Source: JAAFJT01 sp043772905 (lineage in GTDB: Bacteria; Bacteroidota; Bacteroidia; Chitinophagales; Saprospiraceae). From it: a DNA stretch of 16,935 bases. The position numbers and the translations under genes were made by a program. The stretch is from positions 1 to 16,935 of the forward strand of contig JAYVFS010000056.1 in NCBI GenBank assembly GCA_043772905.1, read 5' to 3'. This document shows, one piece after another, positions 1 to 7,013 of this stretch. The notes beneath the pieces were generated by a model that saw only the letters and a list, made by a program, of their open reading frames with translations, was not told where the DNA came from and made no database searches. The first letter of the stretch is position 1. Every line of letters starts with the position of its first letter.

Positions 1-112
1 GATATCTCCAAAATATAATAACAAATCACTAACGTATTCTTCTATCATTTTTTTTTCGCTAAAGTTACTTTTTTTCTACTTCTCCGAAGTTACCAGTAAA
101 TGTTTGGTAAAA

Positions 113-125
113 ATACTGAGGGGGG
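113..125 (+). repeat. Dispersed word ATACTGAGGGGGG, copy 1 (intergenic)
   Basis: G-rich strand is plus. Six G residues follow the A. It lies about 20 bases before the TAACTTTG box of the xylanase gene. Confidence 0.9.
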
Positions 126-144
126 TATAAAAGTGAAAAAGAGA

Positions 145-152
145 TAACTTTG
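145..152 (+). promoter_or_regulatory. Candidate Bacteroidota -7 box (TAACTTTG) for the xylanase gene
   Basis: TAACTTTG matches the Bacteroidota -7 consensus TAnnTTTG exactly and lies 62 bases before the chosen start. No well-spaced -33 TTTG is visible, the nearest TTTG (103-106) being too far upstream. A second TTTG (197-200) sits just before the ATG. Confidence 0.4.
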
Positions 153-191
153 TAAAATCCATTCATTCGTTGCAGTAATTCATAGAATTCG

Positions 192-209
192 TTTTCTTTG
201 TGAAAATAA
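192..209 (+). promoter_or_regulatory. Leader element TTTTCTTTGTGAAAATAA before the xylanase
   Basis: Identical to 5309-5326. It ends six bases before the chosen ATG at 215 and covers the GTG at 200, which argues that 215 is the true start. Confidence 0.35.
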
Positions 210-214
210 AAATA

Positions 215-2347
215 ATGAAAAATAACCTAACCACCTTCCTGATATTCATCTGCTTCAAAATAGCCGCACAGGACACCTATCACACCCAGCTATTGGATTC
301 ATTGAATCGCAAATACACTTTACCAACAACGGTAAAATGGGTTTTACCGAATACGGAGACAGCGACTCTAAACATTGTGTCTAATTTTGGAGGAACAACC
401 ACCGCTATTACACCCACCAATGTTTTATTTACGAAAGGACAACAGCGCGTTGTTACACAAGGAGCGACTCAATGGGAGGCACAACACAGGTATGCAAATG
501 CTACGGCGATACAAAAAGGCGATAGATGCTTGCTTGTTATATGGTTGCGTAGCACAACTCCTAATGCTCGCGTGAATATTTTTGCTGAACACATAACGAC
601 TTTTAACAAGGAAATATCGTCTGTGGTGATGCCAACAAGTACATGGAAAATGTACCTCGCGCCTTTTGAAAGCACCGCCGATTATCCTGTTAATGGTTTG
701 AATATCGGTTTACATCTCTCATACTTGAATCAAACGATTGAAATTGGCGGAGCGGCTTGTTTGAATTACGAAAAGACAGTGACTTACAATCAGTTACCCC
801 TCAGTCTCGACAACGAAACGTATGGTGGCATCGAACCAAATGCGCCGTGGCGCGCCGCCGCCGAACAAAGTATCGAACAACTCCGCAAGGCTAATTTAAC
901 GGTAAAAGTTGTCAATGGCAGCAATCAAGCTGTCAGCGGTGCAGAAGTTCGTTTTGAAATGACACAACACGCCTATAAGTTTGGTTCGGCTGTCGTGAGC
1001 AATAAATTCAATGGTGGTAGCGCATATAACAGCACTTACGAGCAAAAAATGCTTGATTTAGATGGTAAAGGACATGGTTTCAACGAAATTGTCTTTGAAA
1101 ACGATCTCAAATGGCCCGCTTGGGAACAGCATTGGTTCAGCAGTCAAGCCGACATTGCTTCGGATATAGCTTGGTTAAAAAGCAAGGACATCAGTGTGCG
1201 CGGTCACACCCTCGTTTGGCCCAATTGGAATTATTCGCCGAGCGATATTACGGCTTCGCAAACGCCTGATTATATTAAAAACCGCATCCGCAACCATTTG
1301 AATAGTATTTTGAATTATGCTGGTGTCGGCAGAGCATGTATAGATTGGGATGTTTTGAACGAAATTACGACCAATACAGCCATTGCTACGCGTTTTGCGG
1401 GTACACCAGGCTATACAACAGGACGCGAATTATATACCCAAATCTATAAACAAGCCGATAGCCTTTTGCCAAATACAAAATTATACATCAACGATTATAT
1501 TGCTATTGAACAAGGCGATTCGCCCACAAATGGCATTGCTACATGGCAACAACGCATTGATGAATTGTTGGCACAAGGCGCACCCATAGATGGCATTGGT
1601 TTTCAAGGGCATTTTTCATCAACGCCAACGGGTATTCCACGTGTCAAAGAGATATTAGATGATTTTTGGAACAAATATCACTTGGAAGCTAAAGTAACAG
1701 AATATGATATAGCAAAATTGACAAGTGCCGACATGCAAGCTAAATATATGCGCGATATACTCACAATCTGTTTTGCACACCCGAGTATGAAAGGTTTTCT
1801 GATGTGGGGCTTTTGGGACGGCGCACATTGGCTGGACAATGCACCGATTTATTATCAAGACTGGACGTTTAAACCGAGCGGCGTGGCATTCGTTGACCAA
1901 GTTTTCACTAAATGGTGGACAGATGCCAAGGTTAACACAGCCGTTTCGGGCGAAGCGATGCAGCGAGGTTTTAAAGGAAAATATAAAATAACCGTCAAAC
2001 TGCCTGACGGTAAGACAATCACACAACTTGCCGATTTAGACGCTGATAAAACATTGACTATCAATACAAACGGCACAGGTACGCACGATTTGGCAACGGA
2101 ATTAGGTTTGAAAATCATACCAAACCCTGCTGTTTCTCTTGCAAAAGTAGTTTGGAGTACCCCCTCAGTAAATGAAGCCGCACAACTGCAAATTAGGAAC
2201 AGCATCGGTGTTTTAGTCTTTGAAAAAAAGGTCAACCTTCTTGAAAACAGTCATGAATTAGGGGATTTTCAAAAAGTCAGCGGAATTTATTTTGTGACTT
2301 TGAAGACAAAAAGCGGCTTGCAAACTTTAAAATTAATAGTGCCATAG
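215..2347 (+). CDS. Secreted GH10 endo-beta-1,4-xylanase-like enzyme with T9SS sorting domain
   Basis: Probable secreted enzyme cutting beta-1,4-xylan or a related glycan outside the cell. From the ATG at 215 the product is 710 residues. An in-frame GTG at 200 would add five residues, but 215 gives a clean signal peptide (short basic N-terminus, hydrophobic core, then IAAQ before DT). Residues about 40-190 look like a beta-sandwich carbohydrate-binding module (CBM4/9/22-like). The GH10 barrel follows: the RGHTLVW motif, the acid/base in WDVLNE (E383) and the nucleophile in VTEYD (E496) are all visible. The last ~80 residues, starting near IIPNP, form a type A T9SS C-terminal domain, so export by the type IX system to the surface or medium is likely. 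W-P follows RGHTLV where many GH10 enzymes have W-H, so substrate specificity is open. The dispersed word (2160-2170) lies inside the sorting domain. Confidence 0.9.
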   Translation: MKNNLTTFLIFICFKIAAQDTYHTQLLDSLNRKYTLPTTVKWVLPNTETATLNIVSNFGGTTTAITPTNVLFTKGQQRVVTQGATQWEAQHRYANATAIQKGDRCLLVIWLRSTTPNARVNIFAEHITTFNKEISSVVMPTSTWKMYLAPFESTADYPVNGLNIGLHLSYLNQTIEIGGAACLNYEKTVTYNQLPLSLDNETYGGIEPNAPWRAAAEQSIEQLRKANLTVKVVNGSNQAVSGAEVRFEMTQHAYKFGSAVVSNKFNGGSAYNSTYEQKMLDLDGKGHGFNEIVFENDLKWPAWEQHWFSSQADIASDIAWLKSKDISVRGHTLVWPNWNYSPSDITASQTPDYIKNRIRNHLNSILNYAGVGRACIDWDVLNEITTNTAIATRFAGTPGYTTGRELYTQIYKQADSLLPNTKLYINDYIAIEQGDSPTNGIATWQQRIDELLAQGAPIDGIGFQGHFSSTPTGIPRVKEILDDFWNKYHLEAKVTEYDIAKLTSADMQAKYMRDILTICFAHPSMKGFLMWGFWDGAHWLDNAPIYYQDWTFKPSGVAFVDQVFTKWWTDAKVNTAVSGEAMQRGFKGKYKITVKLPDGKTITQLADLDADKTLTINTNGTGTHDLATELGLKIIPNPAVSLAKVVWSTPSVNEAAQLQIRNSIGVLVFEKKVNLLENSHELGDFQKVSGIYFVTLKTKSGLQTLKLIVP
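797..805 (-). repeat. Degenerate copy of the dispersed word (ACTGAGGGG)
   Basis: Only nine core bases match; the preceding base differs (GACTGAGGGG on the minus strand). It lies in the xylanase gene, read as PLSL, the same frame as the PLSI copies elsewhere. It may be a decayed or chance match. Confidence 0.35.
2160..2170 (-). repeat. Dispersed word TACTGAGGGGG, copy 2 (in xylanase CDS)
   Basis: The coding strand reads CCCCCTCAGTA, giving T-P-S-V-N inside the sorting domain. The G-rich strand has T instead of A before TACTG. Confidence 0.9.
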
Positions 2348-2351
2348 AAGC

Positions 2352-2432
2352 ATTTTTTGTCCTTCTGAACGAAGTGAAAGAATCTGAATATTTTAAACAG
2401 ATTCTTTCACTTTGTTCAGAAGGACAAAAAAT
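2352..2432. terminator. Long hairpin (35-bp arms) between convergent genes
   Basis: Left arm 2352-2386 and right arm 2398-2432 are reverse complements over 35 bases with one mismatch, around an 11-base loop. The outer ends are T-rich then A-rich, so a transcript from either side ends in a U run. It sits between the stops of the xylanase (2347) and the paraoxonase-like gene (2435) and probably terminates both. The arm sequence (GTCCTTCTGAAC... GAAAGAATCTG) recurs in variant form at 14063-14265, so it is also a member of a dispersed repeat family. Confidence 0.85.
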
Positions 2433-2434
2433 AA

Positions 2435-3496
2435 CTATTTCATTACCCCAACAACAATATGCCCTTGAAAAACAGGTCCAATCAGCAATTTATCCTTGTA
2501 AACTGCCCCAACAGAAGACGCTGAAATCTCCGAACCATCGTTCAAATACACCGTTGTTTGTTCAAATTTGCCATTGTCCAACAGCTTAATTTTGATGATT
2601 TCAGACGGAGACAAGGCTTTTTCGTCTTTCGCATGACCTAAAAATTTAAGCATTTGCGGATGACATCCGACCCAAAGCGACCCCTCAGTATCTAATTCGA
2701 TATTGTCAACGCCTGTGTTTGTATCTATTTCATTCGATTTTGTCAAAACACCTGTTTCGATATTGCGGTCAAAAACGGTAATCCTTTTAGCCGTTGTTTC
2801 AGCCAAATATATCTTTTTACCATCGGCACTTTTGTTGATGCCGTTGGCGTATTTCAAGCCGTCAAAAGGTGTTTTTATTATTTTTTGACCATCAAAATAA
2901 CAGATATTGCCCATGCCGATTTGCAAATAATCCTTGATTGTTCGGCTACTACTCAGTTTCTCATCGTGGTCATTTGTAAAATAAAACTGATTTTCACCCA
3001 CGCCTACAACGTCATTTGGACTAATCATCAAACTTCCTTTAACGCTTGTTTTATGTTGCAAAGAGTCGTTTTTATATTCAAAAATCTCAACGAATGCACC
3101 TGAATTGCGATGATTGACCACAAAAAGCATCTTTTTACCTTCGGGTGTTTGATAAAAAGAAATACCGTGCGGATGAAAATCTTCTTGCGGAAAATTGTCC
3201 GTTTTACTGACGGGTGTTAAAATAGAATCGTTCAAATTCAATATATAAATTGCCCCTTTCACAGGACTATTTTTCAAAGAAGTTGCCCACCGATTGTCAG
3301 AAGATAGAAACGCGATACCCGTCGTTTGGTCAATCGTAATGTCCTCTGTCCCATAAAAACCGCTGATTTTTTGGGTTTCTCCTTGAAAATGATTGTCAAT
3401 TTTCTTGAAACCGCCCGATTGATAGAAAGATCTCAAAGCGAGAAGGGCAATCAATAAGAGTAGAAATAAAACGACTTTAGTAGCTTTTTTTAACAT
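2435..3496 (-). CDS. Paraoxonase/arylesterase-family six-bladed propeller (lactonase)
   Basis: Probable calcium-dependent lactonase/arylesterase of the paraoxonase (PON) family, 353 residues, about the length of mammalian PONs. Residues 5-22 form a hydrophobic N-terminal anchor or uncleaved signal, so the propeller probably sits in the periplasm. Every PON1 key position I can recall has a counterpart: calcium ligands E51-D52 (GTED), N161-D162 (SPND), N218 (ANGIN) and D264-N265 (VDN), and the histidine pair H110 (HPHGIS) and H129 (VVNHR). The stretches FYFTNDH and LWVGCHP are also typical of PONs. This fits better than the wider SMP-30/gluconolactonase group. The natural substrate is unknown; lactones are the usual family substrates. 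A dispersed word (2681-2691) encodes D-T-E-G just before LWVGCHP. Monocistronic, with a hairpin just beyond the stop. Confidence 0.85.
   Translation of the reverse strand: MLKKATKVVLFLLLLIALLALRSFYQSGGFKKIDNHFQGETQKISGFYGTEDITIDQTTGIAFLSSDNRWATSLKNSPVKGAIYILNLNDSILTPVSKTDNFPQEDFHPHGISFYQTPEGKKMLFVVNHRNSGAFVEIFEYKNDSLQHKTSVKGSLMISPNDVVGVGENQFYFTNDHDEKLSSSRTIKDYLQIGMGNICYFDGQKIIKTPFDGLKYANGINKSADGKKIYLAETTAKRITVFDRNIETGVLTKSNEIDTNTGVDNIELDTEGSLWVGCHPQMLKFLGHAKDEKALSPSEIIKIKLLDNGKFEQTTVYLNDGSEISASSVGAVYKDKLLIGPVFQGHIVVGVMK
2681..2691 (-). repeat. Dispersed word ATACTGAGGGG, copy 3 (in paraoxonase-like CDS)
   Basis: Four G residues only. The coding (minus) strand is G-rich and reads D-T-E-G-S. 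Confidence 0.85.
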
Positions 3497-3612
3497 TGTG
3501 TGATTTGGTATAAGTTGTAAATTTAATTTTTAAACGCCTTTGTGACGCTTAATTTTGTTTTGGAATTGTCGTCATTTCTCACCTTAGACTATAGGGTTCT
3601 TATAAAAAAAAA

Positions 3613-3633
3613 CTATCCCGTTTTGCGGAATAG
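3613..3633. terminator. Terminator-like hairpin with flanking A and T runs
   Basis: CTATCCCG (3613-3620) and CGGAATAG (3626-3633) pair with one mismatch around a 5-base loop. A run of nine A precedes it and CCCTATTTT follows. No gene clearly ends here. Confidence 0.4.
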
Positions 3634-3695
3634 CCCTATTTTAATATACAAAAACTTGTTTTTTAGAATATGCACTTTAAAAATAATTCTTCGAA

Positions 3696-3839
3696 TCGTA
3701 GTGGATGACTGGAGGCAAAGTATTGGATCGTGCAATTCTCTTTTTCAAAGAACCAAAGTTTTTAATAGGGCAAATTTAAGATCGAACCTATTAAAAAATT
3801 TGGCTTTTAACCTTTGAAGTCAAAGATCGCCATCTACGA
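3696..3839. repeat. Long imperfect inverted repeat (MITE-like element or structured RNA)
   Basis: The ends are inverted (TCGTAG at 3696-3701, CTACGA at 3834-3839). The strongest inner part is a 17-bp stem with one mismatch: 3753-3769 with 3787-3803. A further pairing of TTCAAAG (3744-3750) with CTTTGAA (3812-3818) extends it outward. The whole 144-base block could fold as one long, interrupted stem. No target-site duplication is visible, so a non-coding RNA is as plausible as a mobile element. Confidence 0.45.
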
Positions 3840-4231
3840 CTAAAATGATTGTATATTATGAAGACAATGCTATCATTTGGCTTTTTTAGAGTCGGACATG
3901 TGGGTTTCCAACTTCGAATAAAGAACTGAATGATGTTAAAAATTACTTCATAAAACACGATTCGCCTACCACCTGTCGGGTAGCGATTTTCATTTAGAAT
4001 AGGATGACTAAACTTAAATGTTTCCATTTTTTAATAATTTATAATTTTAAGAAAATAGTTTTGATAAAAATATTGATTTAATATGAACCACAAACGCATT
4101 ATATAATATCTTATTGTTTAACAAGAACAAAATTATAATAATTTTTTATGCTTAAAACATTAAGCGCGTAACTTAACGATACATTAACTTTTTTTAACGA
4201 ACATTTTTATTTGAATATAAACAAAATTATT

Positions 4232-5119
4232 TTAATCAAATTTGATATTTATACGTCTATCTAAAAGATTTTTAGCTGTATTAAAAGCGCGTTTTTTCTG
4301 GCACTCTTCAATATAACAATTGAATAAAGTAATATGAACTGAAACGTTGTGAATGTCCTCAAAATATTCTAAAAATTGGTTGTATAAATCTTGTAATTTC
4401 GGTTTGATAATCAACTTTCTCCCAAAATTTCGCTCATAATTATCCCTAACTGCAATAGCTTCATTTTTGTTAAGCGTAAAAAAAAGATGGATAAAAAACT
4501 TATTAGAATGAAAATGATTATTTTCAGGTTGTATCAACAAACCTCTATTAAGCGTCTCTAATGCCCCCGTATATCTGTCCAATTCACGCTGGCAAATTGC
4601 CAATTCGTTCAAGCAAAGTACATCATTTGGGCGTTTATCCTTGATATTATCAAACAAATCTAAGGCTTTGCTGTAGTTGCCAGCTAACCGATGATTCATA
4701 GCCAAATCGTTTTGAATGGCAATATTATTGGGTTGTTGACGTGCCGCTTCAAGTAAATCCTTGATGGCATTCTGATAATCTTTTTTTTGACGAGATTTCT
4801 CTGCTCTTTTAATTAGAAAATAAGCTATATGTTTTTCGGGAATGTCGGGTGTAGGTATAACAATCAAATCTTCTTTTTGGATTATTGCACAAAGTTCAAT
4901 CAATGAACCAATGATTTTACGCATTTCTCGTTCAGATTCTTCAAGATCAATAGTCCCATCAATTTTTTTATAGCCTAAACTATTAAAAGATGATTCAAGA
5001 ACAACAACAGATTTACCTATATTGCTGTAACGCTCAATATGGTTATTGAGCATGTCAAAAGCGTTTTGGACATTACCTTTACGCAAATGATTGATGGTGT
5101 TTGTTTTCAAATTTTCCAT
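4232..5119 (-). CDS. Effector-associated-domain-like TPR protein (possible conflict-system adaptor)
   Basis: A 295-residue soluble protein without signal peptide. Residues about 1-82 form an all-helical domain resembling effector-associated domains (EAD11 type): repeated helices, a central leucine-rich turn (VVLESSFNSLG), then GTIDLEESEREMRKI, close to the GTISFEE...R.R pattern of that family. Residues about 105-245 hold three to four TPR units (for example residues 120-150, KDYQNAIKDLLEAARQQPNN). EADs in bacterial NLR, CHAT and caspase-like systems act as homotypic adaptors, and TPRs are common sensor or scaffold parts, so this protein could couple a sensor to an effector encoded elsewhere. 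No effector enzyme lies next to it. It stands alone between two AT-rich gaps and carries no dispersed word, which fits later acquisition. The TPR call is firm; the EAD call is by eye. Confidence 0.65.
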   Translation of the reverse strand: MENLKTNTINHLRKGNVQNAFDMLNNHIERYSNIGKSVVVLESSFNSLGYKKIDGTIDLEESEREMRKIIGSLIELCAIIQKEDLIVIPTPDIPEKHIAYFLIKRAEKSRQKKDYQNAIKDLLEAARQQPNNIAIQNDLAMNHRLAGNYSKALDLFDNIKDKRPNDVLCLNELAICQRELDRYTGALETLNRGLLIQPENNHFHSNKFFIHLFFTLNKNEAIAVRDNYERNFGRKLIIKPKLQDLYNQFLEYFEDIHNVSVHITLFNCYIEECQKKRAFNTAKNLLDRRINIKFD

Positions 5120-5308
5120 TTTCTTTGAGATATTAATAAAACATCAATTAAATTAATAGGACAAATTTCGATAATATTTTACATAAATTACTCAACTTTT
5201 AAATCCTTTTTCAGATAACCATAATTCATATTAATGATATGTACCCCACAGTATATTGATACATCAAAAATAATTCATGAATTAAATGTAATTCATAACT
5301 CAACATTC

Positions 5309-5326
5309 TTTTCTTTGTGAAAATAA
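5309..5326 (+). promoter_or_regulatory. Leader element TTTTCTTTGTGAAAATAA before the permease
   Basis: These 18 bases are identical to 192-209 just before the xylanase start. They contain a TTTG that may be part of a -7 box, followed by an A-rich short leader. Shorter relatives (TTTGTGAAAA, TTTTGCGAAAA) lie before the Fic antitoxin gene and the TSUP gene. Confidence 0.35.
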
Positions 5327-5336
5327 TAAACGGAAA

Positions 5337-6740
5337 ATGGAAAAGAAACAAGGACAATTATTGCGAACCATAACGCTTACATCGGCGACAATCTTAGTTG
5401 TCAGTTCAGTCATTGGTTCAGGTGTTTACAAAAAAGTCGCCCCGATGTCAGAGGGCTTGATGTCGCCTTCGCTCGTCTTATGTGCATGGATTTTAGCAGG
5501 TATCATCAGTTTGACAGGCGCATTGAGTAATGCCGAAATCGCAGGTATGATGGCAGGTTCAGGCGGTGAATACCTGTATTTCAAGAAGATTTATGGTCGT
5601 TTTACGGCTTTTATGTATGGTTGGGCAACGTTTGCGGTCATCAAAACGGCATCGGTTTCCGCCATCGCTTATGTCGTGGCGCAGTCTTTCAATTCACTCA
5701 TTCCACTACCACATTTGTCAGAAAGCCTTGAGAAAATGTCCCTTTTTGACATTATGACACCTTTTGACAATTTTGGGGTTAAGGTTTTAACCATCGCCAT
5801 CATTGTCGGTTTGACAAAACTCAATACAGGTGGCTTGAAAGGGGGCGAATGGTTGAGCAATTCGATAACAAAAATGGTTATTGCGGGTTTGTTAATCATT
5901 GTTATTTCGGGCTTATTCTTTAGCGGCGGCAGCGTTGAAAACTTTACGACCCCCTCAGTAAATTACATATCTCGTCCATGGTACGATTTTGATTTGATAA
6001 AAGCCATTTTCGGAGCGATGTTGGCGGCATTTTGGGCTTATGAGGGCTGGAATACCGTCGGCTTTCTCGGTGGCGAAATCCAAAATCCAAACAAAAACCT
6101 ACCATTAGCCTTGTTTTTTGGCTTATTGATTATCATTGGTGCTTATGCTTTAGTCAACTTCACTTATCTCTACGTCTTACCGATGGACGATGTTATTGCC
6201 ATCGCCAAATCGAAAAATCAGATAGCCGCCATTGAGGTCATCAGACATTTTGCAGGTGGCTTGGGTGCAACAGTTATATCTTGTTTAATCGTTTTAACAA
6301 CATTTGGTTGTACGAATGCGACGATTTTGATGCCGCCGCGCATCTATCAAGTCATGGCAGAAGACGGCGTTTTTTTCAAAGGTGCTGACCGTATTCATCC
6401 AGAAACCAACACGCCGAATGTCGCGCTGTGGATTCAATGTCTTTGGGCATGTTTACTCGTTTTGTCGGGCAGTTTCGACCAATTAACGGATATGCTGATT
6501 TTTGTTGCTTTCTTCTTCTATGGTGCAACGGCAGCAGGTGTTTTCATCATGCGTGTACGTGAGCCAAATACTGAAAGACCTTATAAAGTATGGGGATATC
6601 CTGTTGTACCAGCTATATTTGTCTTGTTTTGCATCACTTTGATAGTAATAACGTGTTTTTCAAATCCACGAGAAGCGGGTATGGGTTTGGTCTTAACCTT
6701 GTCGGGTGTGCCGTTTTATTTGTATTGGAATAAAAAATAA
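5337..6740 (+). CDS. APC-superfamily amino acid permease
   Basis: Inner-membrane amino acid transporter of 467 residues with about twelve hydrophobic segments, the usual size and topology for the APC superfamily. The N-terminus is short and basic. TM1 contains the broken-helix motif VIGSGVY (consensus GSGIF), which binds the substrate backbone, and TM2-3 contain NAEIAGMMAGSGGEYLYF, the conserved E and GG-Y/F pattern of the LAT/SteT-like amino acid/polyamine group. The later stretch AFWAYEGWNTVGFLGGEIQNPNKNLP is also a family hallmark. Whether it is an antiporter, and for which amino acid, cannot be told. It is monocistronic and ends at a 24-bp-arm terminator. The agmatine genes downstream make a link to amine metabolism possible, but the two-component pair lies between. 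A dispersed word at 5950-5960 encodes T-P-S-V-N. Confidence 0.88.
   Translation: MEKKQGQLLRTITLTSATILVVSSVIGSGVYKKVAPMSEGLMSPSLVLCAWILAGIISLTGALSNAEIAGMMAGSGGEYLYFKKIYGRFTAFMYGWATFAVIKTASVSAIAYVVAQSFNSLIPLPHLSESLEKMSLFDIMTPFDNFGVKVLTIAIIVGLTKLNTGGLKGGEWLSNSITKMVIAGLLIIVISGLFFSGGSVENFTTPSVNYISRPWYDFDLIKAIFGAMLAAFWAYEGWNTVGFLGGEIQNPNKNLPLALFFGLLIIIGAYALVNFTYLYVLPMDDVIAIAKSKNQIAAIEVIRHFAGGLGATVISCLIVLTTFGCTNATILMPPRIYQVMAEDGVFFKGADRIHPETNTPNVALWIQCLWACLLVLSGSFDQLTDMLIFVAFFFYGATAAGVFIMRVREPNTERPYKVWGYPVVPAIFVLFCITLIVITCFSNPREAGMGLVLTLSGVPFYLYWNKK
5950..5960 (-). repeat. Dispersed word TACTGAGGGGG, copy 4 (in permease CDS)
   Basis: The coding strand reads CCCCCTCAGTA (T-P-S-V-N), the same reading as copy 2 in an unrelated protein. 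Confidence 0.9.
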
Positions 6741-6750
6741 TGCTGAATAT

Positions 6751-6803
6751 TTTCTGAAATAACAAAGGTTGTCCTGCCTGGACAGCCTTTGTTATTTCAG
6801 AAA
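6751..6803. terminator. Terminator hairpin of the permease gene
   Basis: 24-base arms (6751-6774 and 6780-6803) with a single G-T type mismatch and a 5-base loop, starting 10 bases after the stop. It begins with TTTC and ends with GAAAAA, so it is stronger as a plain stem than as a U-tailed terminator on the plus strand. Confidence 0.8.
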
Positions 6804-6807
6804 AACA

Positions 6808-6819
6808 CCCCCTCAGTAT
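6808..6819 (-). repeat. Dispersed word ATACTGAGGGGG, copy 5 (intergenic, inverted with copy 6)
   Basis: Plus strand CCCCCTCAGTAT, four bases beyond the permease terminator. Perfect inverted partner of the copy at 6883-6894. Confidence 0.92.
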
Positions 6820-6882
6820 CGTCGGCAAAAATATAAGATGTAAAGCTTTTTCATGGCAAGAAGTTGAAACCGACACGTAAGA

Positions 6883-6894
6883 ATACTGAGGGGG
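6883..6894 (+). repeat. Dispersed word ATACTGAGGGGG, copy 6 (intergenic, inverted with copy 5)
   Basis: Forms a perfect 12-bp inverted repeat with 6808-6819. Inside it, GTCGG (6821-6825) and CCGAC (6870-6874) can also pair. Confidence 0.92.
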
Positions 6895-6945
6895 ATGAAT
6901 ATTGACTTAAAATTAAACCCTCCAAGCCGTTGTTGGCTGTTAAAA

Positions 6946-6975
6946 TAGAGCAACGCACAAAAAAGTAGAGCAATG
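6946..6975 (+). promoter_or_regulatory. Direct repeat TAGAGCAAYG, possible LytTR operator
   Basis: TAGAGCAACG (6946-6955) and TAGAGCAATG (6966-6975) are ten-base direct repeats with one difference, 20 bases apart, or about two helical turns. LytTR regulators typically bind two direct repeats on one face of the helix, and this pair lies just before a kinase and LytTR regulator operon, so autoregulation is plausible. The match to the published LytTR consensus is only partial. Confidence 0.35.
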
Positions 6976-7013
6976 TCCTTTTTTTCTTCTTCTAAATCAT
7001 GGAGTTTTGAGCC

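Larger units (their letters stand above)
3497..4231. other. Gene-free AT-rich stretch of 735 bases
   Basis: No convincing gene is seen. Open frames at 3542-3817 (+) and 3791-4027 (-) lack recognisable domains and overlap each other. It contains a terminator-like hairpin (3613-3633), a long imperfect inverted repeat (3696-3839), a small GC-rich hairpin near 3964-3983 and very AT-rich DNA from about 4030 to 4230. No copy of the dispersed word occurs here. Possibilities are a non-coding RNA, a MITE-like element or the remains of a decayed gene. Confidence 0.6.

Noticed and set aside
1655..2235. Two overlapping minus-strand open frames of 123 and 126 residues
   Set aside because: They lie inside the xylanase gene, whose frame has clear catalytic motifs; these are antisense shadows.
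3542..3817. 91-residue plus-strand open frame
   Set aside because: Overlaps the stem-forming element, has low-complexity hydrophobic content and matches no family I know.
3791..4027. 78-residue minus-strand open frame starting METFKFSHP
   Set aside because: No domain, no convincing promoter, and it runs through the 3' part of the inverted-repeat element. It could be a gene remnant but cannot be supported.
5244..5254. CCCCACAGTAT as a further copy of the dispersed word
   Set aside because: One core base differs. It may be a decayed copy, but a single-mismatch 11-mer in intergenic DNA is not strong enough to count.
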